NCBI GenBank assembly: GCA_017792445.1
Contig: CP051232.1
Location: forward strand, 806,001-870,000
Direction: 5' to 3'
DNA: 64,000 bases
Source: Maritimibacter sp.
Lineage (GTDB): Bacteria > Pseudomonadota > Alphaproteobacteria > Rhodobacterales > Rhodobacteraceae
Part shown: positions 43,183 through 51,445 of the stretch, piece by piece
Numbering within the stretch: position 1 is the first letter of the stretch
Layout of the letters: every line of letters begins with the position of its first letter
Made by a program: the position numbers and the translations under genes
Notes under the pieces: model-generated
What the model was told of the DNA's origin: nothing
What the model saw: only the letters and a program-made list of their open reading frames with translations
Databases searched by the model: none

Positions 43183-44439
43183 ATGGGCGGCCGCGTTCTG
43201 CTTCTGGGCGCCGACGGGTTCATCGGCCGCCATATCGCCGCCGCCCTGCGGGATGCGGGCTATGCGCCGCTTTGTGTGGCCCGCCGCACCTCGGCGCTGG
43301 CGGCACAGGGGTACGAAGTCCTGCGCGCCGACCTGACCGACACCTCCACGCACGATACGGCCTTCTGGCAACCGCATCTTGCCGAGGCCGTAGGCGTGGT
43401 GAACGCCGCCGGTTTGCTGGACGCCTCCGAAGCGGCATTCGAGGCGGTGCATGTCCTTGCGCCACGCGCGATCCACACGGCATTGCACAAGGACGCGCAG
43501 ATCGTGCTGATCTCGGCCATCGGGATCGAGGCCGACACGCCCTTCGGACGCTGGCGCCGCGCGGGCGAGGCCCTGCTGGACCAGGCGCCCTGCCCGTCCA
43601 CGATCCTGCGGCCCGGGCTGGTGATGGGAGAGACCTCGTACGGGGGCACCTCGCTGCTGCGCGCGATGGCGGCGATGCCCTTTGTCACACCGGTGGTCGG
43701 CGACGGCACCCAGCGCGTGAACCCCATGCATGCCGCCGATCTGGCCGGGCTTGTGGTGCAAACGCTGAGCGGCCCGCCGGATGGCACCGTCGAGGTCGGC
43801 GGGGCCGAAAGCCTGTCGCTGGCAGAGCTCACCACGCGACTTCGCGGCTGGATGGGGCAGCCGCCGGTGCCGGTACTGCGCATGCCCCTGCCGCTGGCGC
43901 GCGGGTTCGGACGGATCGGGTCGCTCTTGAAGCTCGGCCCCATCTCTGCGGTGGCGGTGGATCAACTCGCGCACGGGATCGAAAGCACTCCGCCCCCGGA
44001 AGGACGCACGCGCGGCGTTTCGGAATTCCTTGCCGCGCGGCCTGCGGGCACGCAGGACCTGTGGCACGCCCGGCTGTTCCTTCTGAAGCCCACAGTGCGG
44101 CTGGTACTGGCGCTGATGTGGCTGGTGTCGGGGCTGTTGGGCTTGTTCCTGCCGTCAGCCACGGTTCTCGGCTCGGTCGATACCGACCTGCCCGACATGG
44201 CCGCGCTGGCGCTGGGGCGTTTGGGCGGGCTGGTGGATCTTGGCATTGCCGCAGCGCTGTTGGCCGCGTGGCGGTTGCGGCTGCTGGCTTGGGTGCAGGT
44301 CGCCATGGTCGCGGGCTATACGGTGGCTTTGTCGGTTCTCGATCCGCCGCTGTGGCTCGATCCGTTCGGGGCGCTGCTGAAGAACCTGCCGATCCTTTTG
44401 CTGATCCTCATCCACCGGGTGCTGGAGGAAGAGCGCTGA
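43183..44439 (+). CDS. NAD(P)-binding epimerase-like domain fused to a DoxX-like membrane domain
   Basis: 418 residues. The N-terminal atypical SDR domain (about 1-285) starts with VLLLGADGFIGRHIAAAL and contains DLTDTSTHD, VNAAGLLDASE and LRPGLVMGETSYGG. The C-terminal part (about 305-415) has four hydrophobic helices of the DoxX-like type (LVLALMWLVSGLLGLFLP onward). This fused arrangement, followed by a DUF2269 membrane gene, recurs in proteobacteria. Function unknown, perhaps membrane-associated redox or lipid/quinone modification. It starts seven bases after mtnP and its stop overlaps the next ATG. Confidence 0.88.
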   Translation: MGGRVLLLGADGFIGRHIAAALRDAGYAPLCVARRTSALAAQGYEVLRADLTDTSTHDTAFWQPHLAEAVGVVNAAGLLDASEAAFEAVHVLAPRAIHTALHKDAQIVLISAIGIEADTPFGRWRRAGEALLDQAPCPSTILRPGLVMGETSYGGTSLLRAMAAMPFVTPVVGDGTQRVNPMHAADLAGLVVQTLSGPPDGTVEVGGAESLSLAELTTRLRGWMGQPPVPVLRMPLPLARGFGRIGSLLKLGPISAVAVDQLAHGIESTPPPEGRTRGVSEFLAARPAGTQDLWHARLFLLKPTVRLVLALMWLVSGLLGLFLPSATVLGSVDTDLPDMAALALGRLGGLVDLGIAAALLAAWRLRLLAWVQVAMVAGYTVALSVLDPPLWLDPFGALLKNLPILLLILIHRVLEEER

Positions 44440-44912
44440 TGGACTGGTACCTTGTCCTGAAGTGGCTGCACATCCTGTCATCAACCGTACTGTTCGGCAC
44501 CGGGATCGGCACCGCGTTCCAGATGGTCTGGGCGATGCGCACCGGGCGGGTCGAGACCGTGCACTCGGTGGCCTCGGGCGTGGTGGTCGCGGACTGGGTC
44601 TTCACCACGCCGGCGGGGATCGTTCAGCCGGGCACGGGTCTGGCGCTGGTCTTCTTGGGCGGCTGGGGCTGGGACGCGTCTTGGCTAATCGTGACCTATG
44701 CGGCCTATGGTCTGGCCTTCGTCTGCTGGGCGCCCGTGGTGCGCCTGCAGATCCGCATCCGCGACCTAGCGCGCGAGGCGATGGACAACGGCGACCCGCT
44801 GCCGGACGAGGCGCGGCGGCTGTACCGACTGTGGTTCGCGCTGGGGTGGCCCGCCTTCGGGGCGCTGGTGGGGGTGTTCTGGCTGATGGTGGCGAAGCCG
44901 ACGCTGTGGTGA
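44439..44912 (+). CDS. DUF2269 family integral membrane protein
   Basis: 157 residues with four hydrophobic helices. The N-terminal MDWYLVLKWLHILSSTVLFG and the conserved TTPAGIVQPGTGLALV, together with the C-terminal LWFALGWPAFGALVGVFWLM, fit the DUF2269 family. The ATG overlaps the stop of the SDR-DoxX gene (TGATG), with GGAGGA about nine bases upstream, so translation is probably coupled. The two proteins probably act in the same membrane complex. Function unknown. Confidence 0.88.
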   Translation: MDWYLVLKWLHILSSTVLFGTGIGTAFQMVWAMRTGRVETVHSVASGVVVADWVFTTPAGIVQPGTGLALVFLGGWGWDASWLIVTYAAYGLAFVCWAPVVRLQIRIRDLAREAMDNGDPLPDEARRLYRLWFALGWPAFGALVGVFWLMVAKPTLW

Positions 44913-44926
44913 GGCGCGGCACGGCC

Positions 44927-44948
44927 CCTCCCTGCTGATGTAGGGAGG
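44927..44948. terminator. Hairpin between the DUF2269 gene and the ribbon-helix-helix gene
   Basis: CCTCCCT pairs perfectly with AGGGAGG across an eight-base loop. It lies between two convergent genes (stops at 44912 and 44958) and may terminate both, although a U-tract is poor. Confidence 0.5.
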
Positions 44949-44957
44949 CGTATAGGG

Positions 44958-45131
44958 TCAGCCTTCCGCGTGTTCGCCGAGGTACTCGCGGATGAAGCGC
45001 CGGATCTCGCGCGCGGCGCTGGTGTCTTGCTGTTTGCAAAGCTTCACGAACGCGTCGCGCTCTTCCTTGTCGAGCCGCAGGATCAGCTGGCTGTCCTTCT
45101 TGCCGGTTTTCTTGTCGGCCTTCTTGCTCAC
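44958..45131 (-). CDS. Ribbon-helix-helix-type small DNA-binding protein
   Basis: 57 residues from a GTG at 45131, which has GGAG nine bases upstream; a longer frame starts at an ATG at 45182 but has no ribosome-binding site. The sequence LILRLDKEERDAFVKLC (a beta-strand then helix) and SAAREIRRFIREYLGE (second helix) fit an RHH/CopG-like fold, with a lysine-rich N-terminus. A 14-bp perfect palindrome (45163-45176) covers the region just upstream of the GTG. No toxin gene is adjacent. It is likely an autoregulated DNA-binding protein. Confidence 0.7.
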   Translation of the reverse strand: MSKKADKKTGKKDSQLILRLDKEERDAFVKLCKQQDTSAAREIRRFIREYLGEHAEG

Positions 45132-45162
45132 GCGTCGTCGCTCCAGTTCTTCGACTTGTCGA

Positions 45163-45187
45163 GTTGTATATACAACAGACATACAAC
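45163..45187 (-). promoter_or_regulatory. Palindromic operator-like site at the ribbon-helix-helix gene
   Basis: GTTGTATATACAAC (45163-45176) is a perfect 14-bp palindrome, and a further TACAAC half-site follows at 45182-45187, 11 bases (about one helical turn) from the first TACAAC at 45171. It lies 31 bases upstream of the preferred GTG start. RHH proteins often bind such arrays and repress their own gene. Confidence 0.6.
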
Positions 45188-45342
45188 CGCTTTACGCACC
45201 CTAGCCCCACGGATCGGGAAAAGGAACGGGAAAAACGCTACTTAGTTCGGACGGGCCGCAGAGCGCGCGCCGGACGGCGCTTGCAACGCGCGGGGTGATC
45301 GGCGACATAATCGGCCCCGACGCCAGCCGGAAGGGCCACCTC

Positions 45343-45882
45343 ATGATCGCTACGAAATCCGTCAAAGACTACATCCGCACCATCGTCGACTTCCCGCACG
45401 AGGGCATCATGTTCCGGGACGTGACGACGTTGTTCGCCGACCCGCGCGGGTTCCGCATGGCGATCGACCAGATGCTGCACCCCTACGCCGGTCAGCGGAT
45501 CGACAAGGTTGTGGGGCTGGAAGCGCGCGGCTTCATCATCGGCGGCGCCATCGCGCACCAGCTTGGCACCGGCTTCGTGCCGATCCGCAAGAAGGGCAAG
45601 CTGCCGGGCACCACGATCAGTCAGGACTACAAGCTGGAATACGGCGAGGCGATCGTCGAGATCCACGACGACGCCGTCACTGCGGGAGAGACCGTGCTGG
45701 TGGTCGATGACCTGCTGGCCACCGGCGGCACCGCCGAGGCCGGGATCAAGCTGCTGGAACGGCTGGGCGCCAAGATCGTTGGCTGCGCCTTTATCATCGA
45801 CCTGCCGGAACTGGGCGGGCGCGACAAGCTGGCGAAGATGGGGATGGAGGTCCACAGCCTCTGCGCGTTCGAGGGGCTCTGA
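45343..45882 (+). CDS. apt: Adenine phosphoribosyltransferase
   Basis: 179 residues from the ATG at 45343 with AAGGG upstream. Motifs are [21 protein letters not shown] (split; about 11-31), [19 protein letters not shown], the flexible loop [11 protein letters not shown] and the PRPP-binding [17 protein letters not shown]. The enzyme joins adenine and PRPP to give AMP. With mtnP three genes upstream it completes recovery of adenine from methylthioadenosine. Length and motifs are standard. Confidence 0.96.
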   Translation: MIATKSVKDYIRTIVDFPHEGIMFRDVTTLFADPRGFRMAIDQMLHPYAGQRIDKVVGLEARGFIIGGAIAHQLGTGFVPIRKKGKLPGTTISQDYKLEYGEAIVEIHDDAVTAGETVLVVDDLLATGGTAEAGIKLLERLGAKIVGCAFIIDLPELGGRDKLAKMGMEVHSLCAFEGL

Positions 45883-45896
45883 CCCGGACGGGCGGC

Positions 45897-46922
45897 CTAG
45901 CCCGCCCGCAGCAACGGCGCCACCTTGGTGCCCAGAACTTCGATCGCCTTCAGCATCTCTTTGTGGTCGATCACGCCGATCGCCATCTGGATCGAGACGC
46001 GGTCAAAGCCCAAATCCTCTTTGAGGCCAAGGATCTTGTCCGACACCTCGGACGGGTCGCCGACGAACATCGCGCCTTCCGGACCCATCCCGGCGTCGAA
46101 CTGCGCCCGGCTTTGCGGACCCCAGCCGCGTTCGCGTCCGATCTGGTCCATCACCTGCTTCTGCGCCGGGAAGAACAGGTCGGCGGCAGCCTTGCCGTTC
46201 TCGCCCACATAGCCATGCACGTTTAGCGACACCCGCGCCTTGTCCGCGTGGCCCGCTTCCGCCGCCGCGCGGCGGTAAAGGTCGGCCAGCGGTTTGAAGC
46301 GGCGCGGCTCGCCTCCGATGATGGCCAGCGCAAGCGGCAGGCCCAGCGCACCGGCGCGGACCATCGACTGCGGCGTCCCGCCGGCGGCGATCCAGATCGG
46401 CAGATTTCCGTTCTGCGGACGCGGATAGACCCCCGCGCCGCCCACGGCCTGCGTGAACTCGGTCCCCGGCCATTTCAGCGACGGCTCGCGGTCGATCTGA
46501 AGCAGCATCGCCAGCTTCTCGTCGAACAGCGCGTTGTAGTCGTCGAGGTCGTAGCCGAACAGCGGGAAGCTCTCGATGAACGACCCGCGGCCAACCATCA
46601 GTTCGGCGCGACCGCCCGACAGGCCGTCGAGCGTGGCGAACTGCTGGTACACCCGCACCGGATCGTCAGAGCTAAGCACCGACACGGCCGAGCTGAGCCG
46701 GATCGACTTCGTCGTCCTCGCCGCACCGGCCAGCGCGACGGCCGGAGACGACACGGCGTAGTTCGGGCGGTGATGCTCGCCCAGACCGAAGACATCCAGC
46801 CCGACCTGATCGGCGAGTTCGATCTCTTCGACAAGGTTGCGCAGCCGCTCGGGCGCGTCGATGCGCGTCCCGGTGACAGGGTCCGTGCCGACATCGCCGA
46901 ATGTATAAAGCCCGACTTCCAT
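45897..46922 (-). CDS. LLM-class flavin-dependent oxidoreductase
   Basis: 341 residues from the ATG at 46922 (AAAGGAG nine bases upstream). The bacterial luciferase-like TIM barrel shows EVGLYTFGDVGTDP at the N-terminus, then VFGLGEHHRPNYAVSSPAVA, SVLSSDDPVRVYQQFATLDG and LMVGRGSFIESFPLFG. The LGEHH segment and the length fit the FMN/F420-type luciferase-like monooxygenases. The substrate is unknown. The stop lies only 14 bases from the apt stop on the other strand. Confidence 0.9.
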   Translation of the reverse strand: MEVGLYTFGDVGTDPVTGTRIDAPERLRNLVEEIELADQVGLDVFGLGEHHRPNYAVSSPAVALAGAARTTKSIRLSSAVSVLSSDDPVRVYQQFATLDGLSGGRAELMVGRGSFIESFPLFGYDLDDYNALFDEKLAMLLQIDREPSLKWPGTEFTQAVGGAGVYPRPQNGNLPIWIAAGGTPQSMVRAGALGLPLALAIIGGEPRRFKPLADLYRRAAAEAGHADKARVSLNVHGYVGENGKAAADLFFPAQKQVMDQIGRERGWGPQSRAQFDAGMGPEGAMFVGDPSEVSDKILGLKEDLGFDRVSIQMAIGVIDHKEMLKAIEVLGTKVAPLLRAG

Positions 46923-47125
46923 GATCGTCTCCTTTGCTTGTCCCTTACCTAGGCCAGCGTCGCGCCTACCGACAGGGCCCCCTGTGCCACCCGCCCGCAC
47001 AAGCCCTGTGCGCGCGCTGCACGGAAAGGCGGCACCTGACGCGGCTGTGATCGGCCCCGACACATGCGGCGCTAGGGGGAAGCCGGGGTGCGGGGTATCG
47101 TTGGGGAAAGAACAGGGAGCCCGCC

Positions 47126-47956
47126 ATGATCCGTTACGCCCTCGCCGGTCTCGCGCTGGCTGTCGCGACCGCTGCCGGAGCGCAAGAGCGCCGCATGTCC
47201 CACTGCATCGCCATCGCGGATGCCGCGCCGGGGCTGGAGTACATCCACAAGGCGGCCTACAGCGATCCGATCCCGGAGTTCTCGGTTCGGATCAGTTATA
47301 TCGATCACTCGATGTTCCTGATCCAGACACCCGGCGGGTTCACCGGCATCACCGATTACAACGGCTACATCGGCAGTCATGATTTCGTGCCGGACGTGGT
47401 GACAATGAACCATGCGCATTCCTCGCACTGGACCGCGAACCCGGACGACCGCATCCCGAACGTGCTGAAGGGCTGGAACGCCGAGGGACCGGGCCCGGCG
47501 GATCACCACCTCGTTCTGGACGACGTGCTGATCCGCAATGTGTCGACCGACATCCGTTCCGGTTTCTCGGGGCGCGAGAACGACGGCAACTCGATCTTCA
47601 TTTTCGAAGTCGAGGGGCTGTGCATCGGTCACATGGGCCACCTGCACCACGAGCCCTCTGACGAGCAATACGCCGCCATCGGCCGGTTGGACGTGGTCAT
47701 GATCGCCGTGGATGGCGGCATGACGATTCCCGTCGACGTGGCGGTGCGCATCATGGAGCGGCTGAAAAGCTCGGTTGTTATCCCGATGCACTGGTTCGGC
47801 CGCGGCGCGCTGGACGCCTTCCTCGCCCGCATGTCCGAGGCGTTCGACATCCAGTACGCGGGCGGCTCGGAATACGTGGTGTCGCTGCGCGACCTGCCGT
47901 CCCGGCCAACGGTCATGGTGCTGGAACCACAGTTCCTGCCGGTGTTCGAGGAATAG
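47126..47956 (+). CDS. Exported UlaG-like metallo-beta-lactamase-fold hydrolase
   Basis: 276 residues with GGGAG seven bases before the ATG. A signal peptide covers about residues 1-19 (YALAGLALAVATAAGAQ). The mature protein has metallo-hydrolase motifs in an unusual spelling: VVTMNHAHSSHWT, CIGHMGHLHHEPS, VMIAVDGGMTIP and VVIPMHWFGRGAL. These correspond to the metal-binding segments of the UlaG/MBL-like branch (L-ascorbate lactonase relatives). The classical HxHxDH is replaced by HAHSSH, so the metal site may differ. Substrate unknown. No partner gene is obvious. Confidence 0.8.
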   Translation: MIRYALAGLALAVATAAGAQERRMSHCIAIADAAPGLEYIHKAAYSDPIPEFSVRISYIDHSMFLIQTPGGFTGITDYNGYIGSHDFVPDVVTMNHAHSSHWTANPDDRIPNVLKGWNAEGPGPADHHLVLDDVLIRNVSTDIRSGFSGRENDGNSIFIFEVEGLCIGHMGHLHHEPSDEQYAAIGRLDVVMIAVDGGMTIPVDVAVRIMERLKSSVVIPMHWFGRGALDAFLARMSEAFDIQYAGGSEYVVSLRDLPSRPTVMVLEPQFLPVFEE

Positions 47957-48088
47957 CACGGTGCGGCTGCCTGTCCTGCACGTGGATATGCAGGCAATCG
48001 AGGGACAGCCGTCACCACCTTCGCCAGACCTGCCGTCGCGATAGCGCGCGGACTTGCGCCCGACCCGGCGTCATGGTTCACCGAACCC

Positions 48089-49507
48089 ATGCTGAATTCC
48101 GTGACCGACGCCTTCGCCGAGACCCTTCGCAGCCGCCTGCCGCAGGCGGCGTTCAAGGACGACACAGCACGCTATGCCGAGACCCCGCGGGGCGGCAAGC
48201 CCGGCGAGATCGGCCTTGTCGTCGCCCCCGGCTCGACCGAGGAGGTGGCAGAGACGATCCGCGCCGCCGCCGAGGCGCGTGTGCCGGTGATCCCGTATGG
48301 CGGGGGCACCGGGCTGGTCACCGGGCAGGTGATGCCGGACGGCCCGGCGCCCCTGGTCCTGTCGCTGGAGCGCATGACGAAGATCCGCGCCACGTATCCG
48401 GCGGAGAACGTGCTGGTCACAGAGGCGGGCGCGATCCTTGTCGACGTGCAGGCCGCCGCCGAGGCGGCCGACCGGCTGTTCCCGCTGTCGCTGGGCGCCG
48501 AGGGCTCTGCCCGGATGGGCGGGCTTCTGGGCACCAACGCGGGTGGTGTGAACGTCCTGCGCTATGGCAATGCACGCGAGCTGTGCCTTGGGCTGGAGGC
48601 GGTGCTGCCCGACGGGTCGATCTGGCACGGGCTGAAACGGCTGCGGAAAGACAACACCGGCTATGACCTGCGCAACCTGCTGATCGGGGCAGAGGGCACG
48701 CTGGGCGTGATCACCGCCGCCGCGCTGCGCCTGTTCCCGCGTCCCGCCGAGACCGGCACCGCGGTGATGGTGGTGCGCGACCCCGACGCGGCACTGGATC
48801 TGCTGGCACTGGCTGGCGACGTCGCAGGGTCCGGCATCAACGCGTTCGAACTGATCTCGGGGATGGGGCCGACGTTTCTGTCGGAAACCATCCCCGAAGT
48901 GCGCCTGCCCTTCCCCGAGCCGCCGGAATGGATGGTGCTGATCGACCTTGGGCTGGACGCCGGGCGCGACCCGGCCGAGACGCTTGAGACTATGTTCGTC
49001 GAGGCGCACGAGCGCGAACTGGTGTCGGACGGGCTGATCGCCCAGTCAGAGCAGCAGCGCGCCGAGTTCTGGCGCATGCGCGAGGCGATCCCGGAAGCGA
49101 ACAAGCTGATCGGCGCGATCTCGTCGCACGACATCTCGCTGCCGATCTCGCGCATCCCCGAGTTCATCCGCACGGCGCCGGGGGTTCTGGCGAAGCTTGG
49201 CGACTATCGCATCAACTGCTTCGGGCATCTGGGCGACGGCAACCTGCACTACAACGTCTATCCGCCCAAGGGCCAAAGCCGTGACGAACGCATCGCCGAG
49301 AAAGGCCGTGTTCAGCGCGCGGTCCATGATCTTGTCGACAGCTTCGATGGCTCGATCAGTGCGGAGCACGGGATCGGGCGGCTGAAGGCTGAGGACCTGC
49401 AGCGCTATGGCGATCCGGCGAAGCTGGCCGCGATGCGGGCGATCAAGGATGCGCTGGACCCGCTGGGAATCATGAATCCCGGCGCGGTGCTGCCGCTGCC
49501 CGGCTGA
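48089..49507 (+). CDS. FAD-linked oxidase, GlcD/D-lactate dehydrogenase type
   Basis: 472 residues. The N-terminal PCMH FAD-binding domain includes VIPYGGGTGLVTGQVMPDG, VTEAGAILVDVQAAAEAADR and GAEGSARMGGLLGTNAGGVNVLRYGNARELCLG. The C-terminal FAD-linked oxidase cap has CFGHLGDGNLHYNVYPPKGQ and AEHGIGRLKAEDL. This matches 2-hydroxyacid dehydrogenases (D-lactate, glycolate or D-2-hydroxyglutarate oxidising). No glycolate oxidase subunits E or F are adjacent, so glycolate is less likely. The stop is followed by a dispersed repeat copy. Confidence 0.9.
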   Translation: MLNSVTDAFAETLRSRLPQAAFKDDTARYAETPRGGKPGEIGLVVAPGSTEEVAETIRAAAEARVPVIPYGGGTGLVTGQVMPDGPAPLVLSLERMTKIRATYPAENVLVTEAGAILVDVQAAAEAADRLFPLSLGAEGSARMGGLLGTNAGGVNVLRYGNARELCLGLEAVLPDGSIWHGLKRLRKDNTGYDLRNLLIGAEGTLGVITAAALRLFPRPAETGTAVMVVRDPDAALDLLALAGDVAGSGINAFELISGMGPTFLSETIPEVRLPFPEPPEWMVLIDLGLDAGRDPAETLETMFVEAHERELVSDGLIAQSEQQRAEFWRMREAIPEANKLIGAISSHDISLPISRIPEFIRTAPGVLAKLGDYRINCFGHLGDGNLHYNVYPPKGQSRDERIAEKGRVQRAVHDLVDSFDGSISAEHGIGRLKAEDLQRYGDPAKLAAMRAIKDALDPLGIMNPGAVLPLPG

Positions 49508-49531
49508 AACGCGATACGAGGCTACGGGAAC

Positions 49532-49588
49532 GAGGGGCGCTGCCCCTCGCGCTCCCCGGGATATTTGCCGACCGAAGAAGCAGGGCGC
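49532..49588. repeat. Dispersed 3'-end repeat, copy 1
   Basis: A GAGGGGCGCTGCCCCTC palindrome is followed by CTCCCCGGGATATTTG and GAAGAAGCAGGGCGC. It shares the GGGGCGCTGCCCC core, CTCCCC, TATTTG and the exact 15-mer GAAGAAGCAGGGCGC with the element at 60574-60642. It lies 25 bases after one stop codon and 11 bases before the convergent stop of the GNAT gene. Confidence 0.7.
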
Positions 49589-49598
49589 GGGTTGCCCG

Positions 49599-50183
49599 CT
49601 AGCCGACGTCGGTCTTGCCCCGCCGGTCGCGGCGCAGGTTCGAGTACAGCACGTGATTGCGCCAGCGGCCGTTGATCTGAAGGTAGCTTTGCGCGACGCC
49701 TTCATACTTGAAGCCGGACTTTTCGAGCACCCCGCGCGAGGCGGCGTTCTCGGGCAGGCAGGCGGCCTCGATGCGGCTGAGGTCAAGTTCGTTGAACCCG
49801 TGGTGGACCATCGCCTCGATCGCCTCGCCCATGTAGCCCTGCCGTGCGAATGGCTCGCCGATCCAGTAGCCCAGCGTACCGGACTGCGCCGGGCCGCGGC
49901 GGATGTTGTCCAGCGTGATCGCGCCCAAGAGCACCTCGCCTTCGCGGCGGAACAGGAACAGCGGCACGGCGGTGCCGCCGACGATGGACCGCTGCGCCCA
50001 GTAGACACGGTTGGTGAAGGCCTTGCGGGTCAGATGGTCCGCGGACCAGGTCGGCTCCCACGGTTTGAGGAAATCTGCGGAGGCCTGCCGCAGCGCCGTC
50101 CAGCCCCGGAAGTCAGCGTGCTGCGGCGCACGCAGGAACATCCGGTCAGTGACAAGGCGCAGCTTGCGACGTCGGTTCAGCAT
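49599..50183 (-). CDS. GNAT-family N-acetyltransferase (RimJ-like)
   Basis: 194 residues from the ATG at 50183, which overlaps the stop of the M16 peptidase (TGATG). Motifs of the RimJ/RimL branch are LRAPQHADFRGWTALRQASADFL, PLFLFRREGEVLLGAITLDN, GTLGYWIGEPFARQGYMGEAIEAM (split acetyl-CoA loop with ARQGYMGEA) and NAASRGVLEKSGFKYEG. Such enzymes acetylate protein N-termini or small amines. Overlap with the peptidase gene, and the same order after thrC in related genomes, suggests one operon. Confidence 0.9.
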   Translation of the reverse strand: MLNRRRKLRLVTDRMFLRAPQHADFRGWTALRQASADFLKPWEPTWSADHLTRKAFTNRVYWAQRSIVGGTAVPLFLFRREGEVLLGAITLDNIRRGPAQSGTLGYWIGEPFARQGYMGEAIEAMVHHGFNELDLSRIEAACLPENAASRGVLEKSGFKYEGVAQSYLQINGRWRNHVLYSNLRRDRRGKTDVG

Positions 50184-51445
50184 CAGGCAGCGAGACGCTC
50201 CCGCAGCTCGGCGATGCGCGGGGCGTGGTCGACGGGGCCATACATGGTCAGCGCCGCGCGGGCGTCGCCGGCCACCTTCTCGGCGAAGGCCGTCACCCGG
50301 TCGGTGCCGACCGCGTCGATCTTCGCCACCACCTCGTCGAGGCTGGGAACGCGGCCCCAGATCGACACCAGCCGCGCCAGCCGTTCGGCGCGGGCCGAGG
50401 GGCTTTCCAGCCCCATCAGCAGACCCGCTTTCATCTGGGCGCGGGCGCGCGCGATCTCGGCGTCGGTCATGTCGTCGGCGGCGCGCTTCAGTTCGTCGAT
50501 GGTCAGACCGGCAAGATCGCCGATCTGCTCGGCGGCGGTGCCGGCGTAGATCGTCGTCAGGCCGGTGTCCGCATAGGCGCCGGTCTGCGCGAAGATGGTG
50601 TAGCACAGCCCGCGCCGCTCGCGCGCTTCCTGGAACAGGCGCGAGGACATCCCGCCGCCCAGAGCGGTGGAATAGATCTGCGCGGTGTAGATCTCGTCAT
50701 CGCGGTAGCCGGGCGTCTCGAAGGCCAGCGCGAAATGCACCTGCTCCAGCGGGCGCACCTCCAGCCGTTCGCCGCCAAGGAAGCGGCCTGGCTCCATCCG
50801 GTCAGGCGCGGTGCGCGGCAGATGTCCGAACAGTTTCTCGGCCTCTGCCGCGATCTCGTCATGGTCGACGGCGCCGGCGGCGGCGAGGATCATCTTCTCG
50901 GGACCGTAGTGTTCGGCCACGAAGGATTTCAGGTCGTCGCGGGAAAAGCCGCGCACGCGCTCGGACGGGCCAAGAATGGTGCGGCCCAGCGCCTGATCGG
51001 GATAGGCCACTTCCTGAAGCCAGTCGAAGATCACGTCGTCGGGGGTGTCCAGCACCTGCCCGATCTCCTGAAGGATCACGCCGCGCTCGACCTCGATCTC
51101 GTTGTCTTCGAACACCGGGTTCAGCACGATGTCCGAGATCACATCCAGCGCCAGCCGGACGTCGTCTTCCAGCACGCGGGCGTAATAGGCCGTCATCTCG
51201 CGGCTGGTGTAGGCGTTGATATAGCCGCCGACGTCTTCGATCTCTTCCGCGATCTGAAGCGCGCTGCGGGACTTCGTGCCCTTGAACGCCATGTGCTCGA
51301 GGAAATGCGCGATCCCGTTCTGCTCGGGGCGCTCGTGGCGTCCGCCGGCCATCACCCATATCCCCAGCGACACGGATTTCATCGAGGGCATCCGTTCGGT
51401 CACGACCCGAAAGCCGTTCGACAGGGTATGGATCTTTACGGTCAC
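50183..51445 (-). CDS. M16-family zinc metallopeptidase (mitochondrial processing peptidase-like)
   Basis: 420 residues. The inverted zinc motif HFLEH (His47-x2-Glu50-His51, in NGIAHFLEHMAFKGT) and the downstream glutamate in EVERGVILQEIGQ (about 120) form the active site. The second half is the typical non-catalytic M16 domain. Single-domain pitrilysin-type peptidases of this sort are alphaproteobacterial relatives of the mitochondrial processing peptidase beta subunit. No signal peptide is visible, so it acts in the cytoplasm. It overlaps thrC by four bases upstream and the GNAT by one base downstream. Confidence 0.95.
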   Translation of the reverse strand: MTVKIHTLSNGFRVVTERMPSMKSVSLGIWVMAGGRHERPEQNGIAHFLEHMAFKGTKSRSALQIAEEIEDVGGYINAYTSREMTAYYARVLEDDVRLALDVISDIVLNPVFEDNEIEVERGVILQEIGQVLDTPDDVIFDWLQEVAYPDQALGRTILGPSERVRGFSRDDLKSFVAEHYGPEKMILAAAGAVDHDEIAAEAEKLFGHLPRTAPDRMEPGRFLGGERLEVRPLEQVHFALAFETPGYRDDEIYTAQIYSTALGGGMSSRLFQEARERRGLCYTIFAQTGAYADTGLTTIYAGTAAEQIGDLAGLTIDELKRAADDMTDAEIARARAQMKAGLLMGLESPSARAERLARLVSIWGRVPSLDEVVAKIDAVGTDRVTAFAEKVAGDARAALTMYGPVDHAPRIAELRERLAA

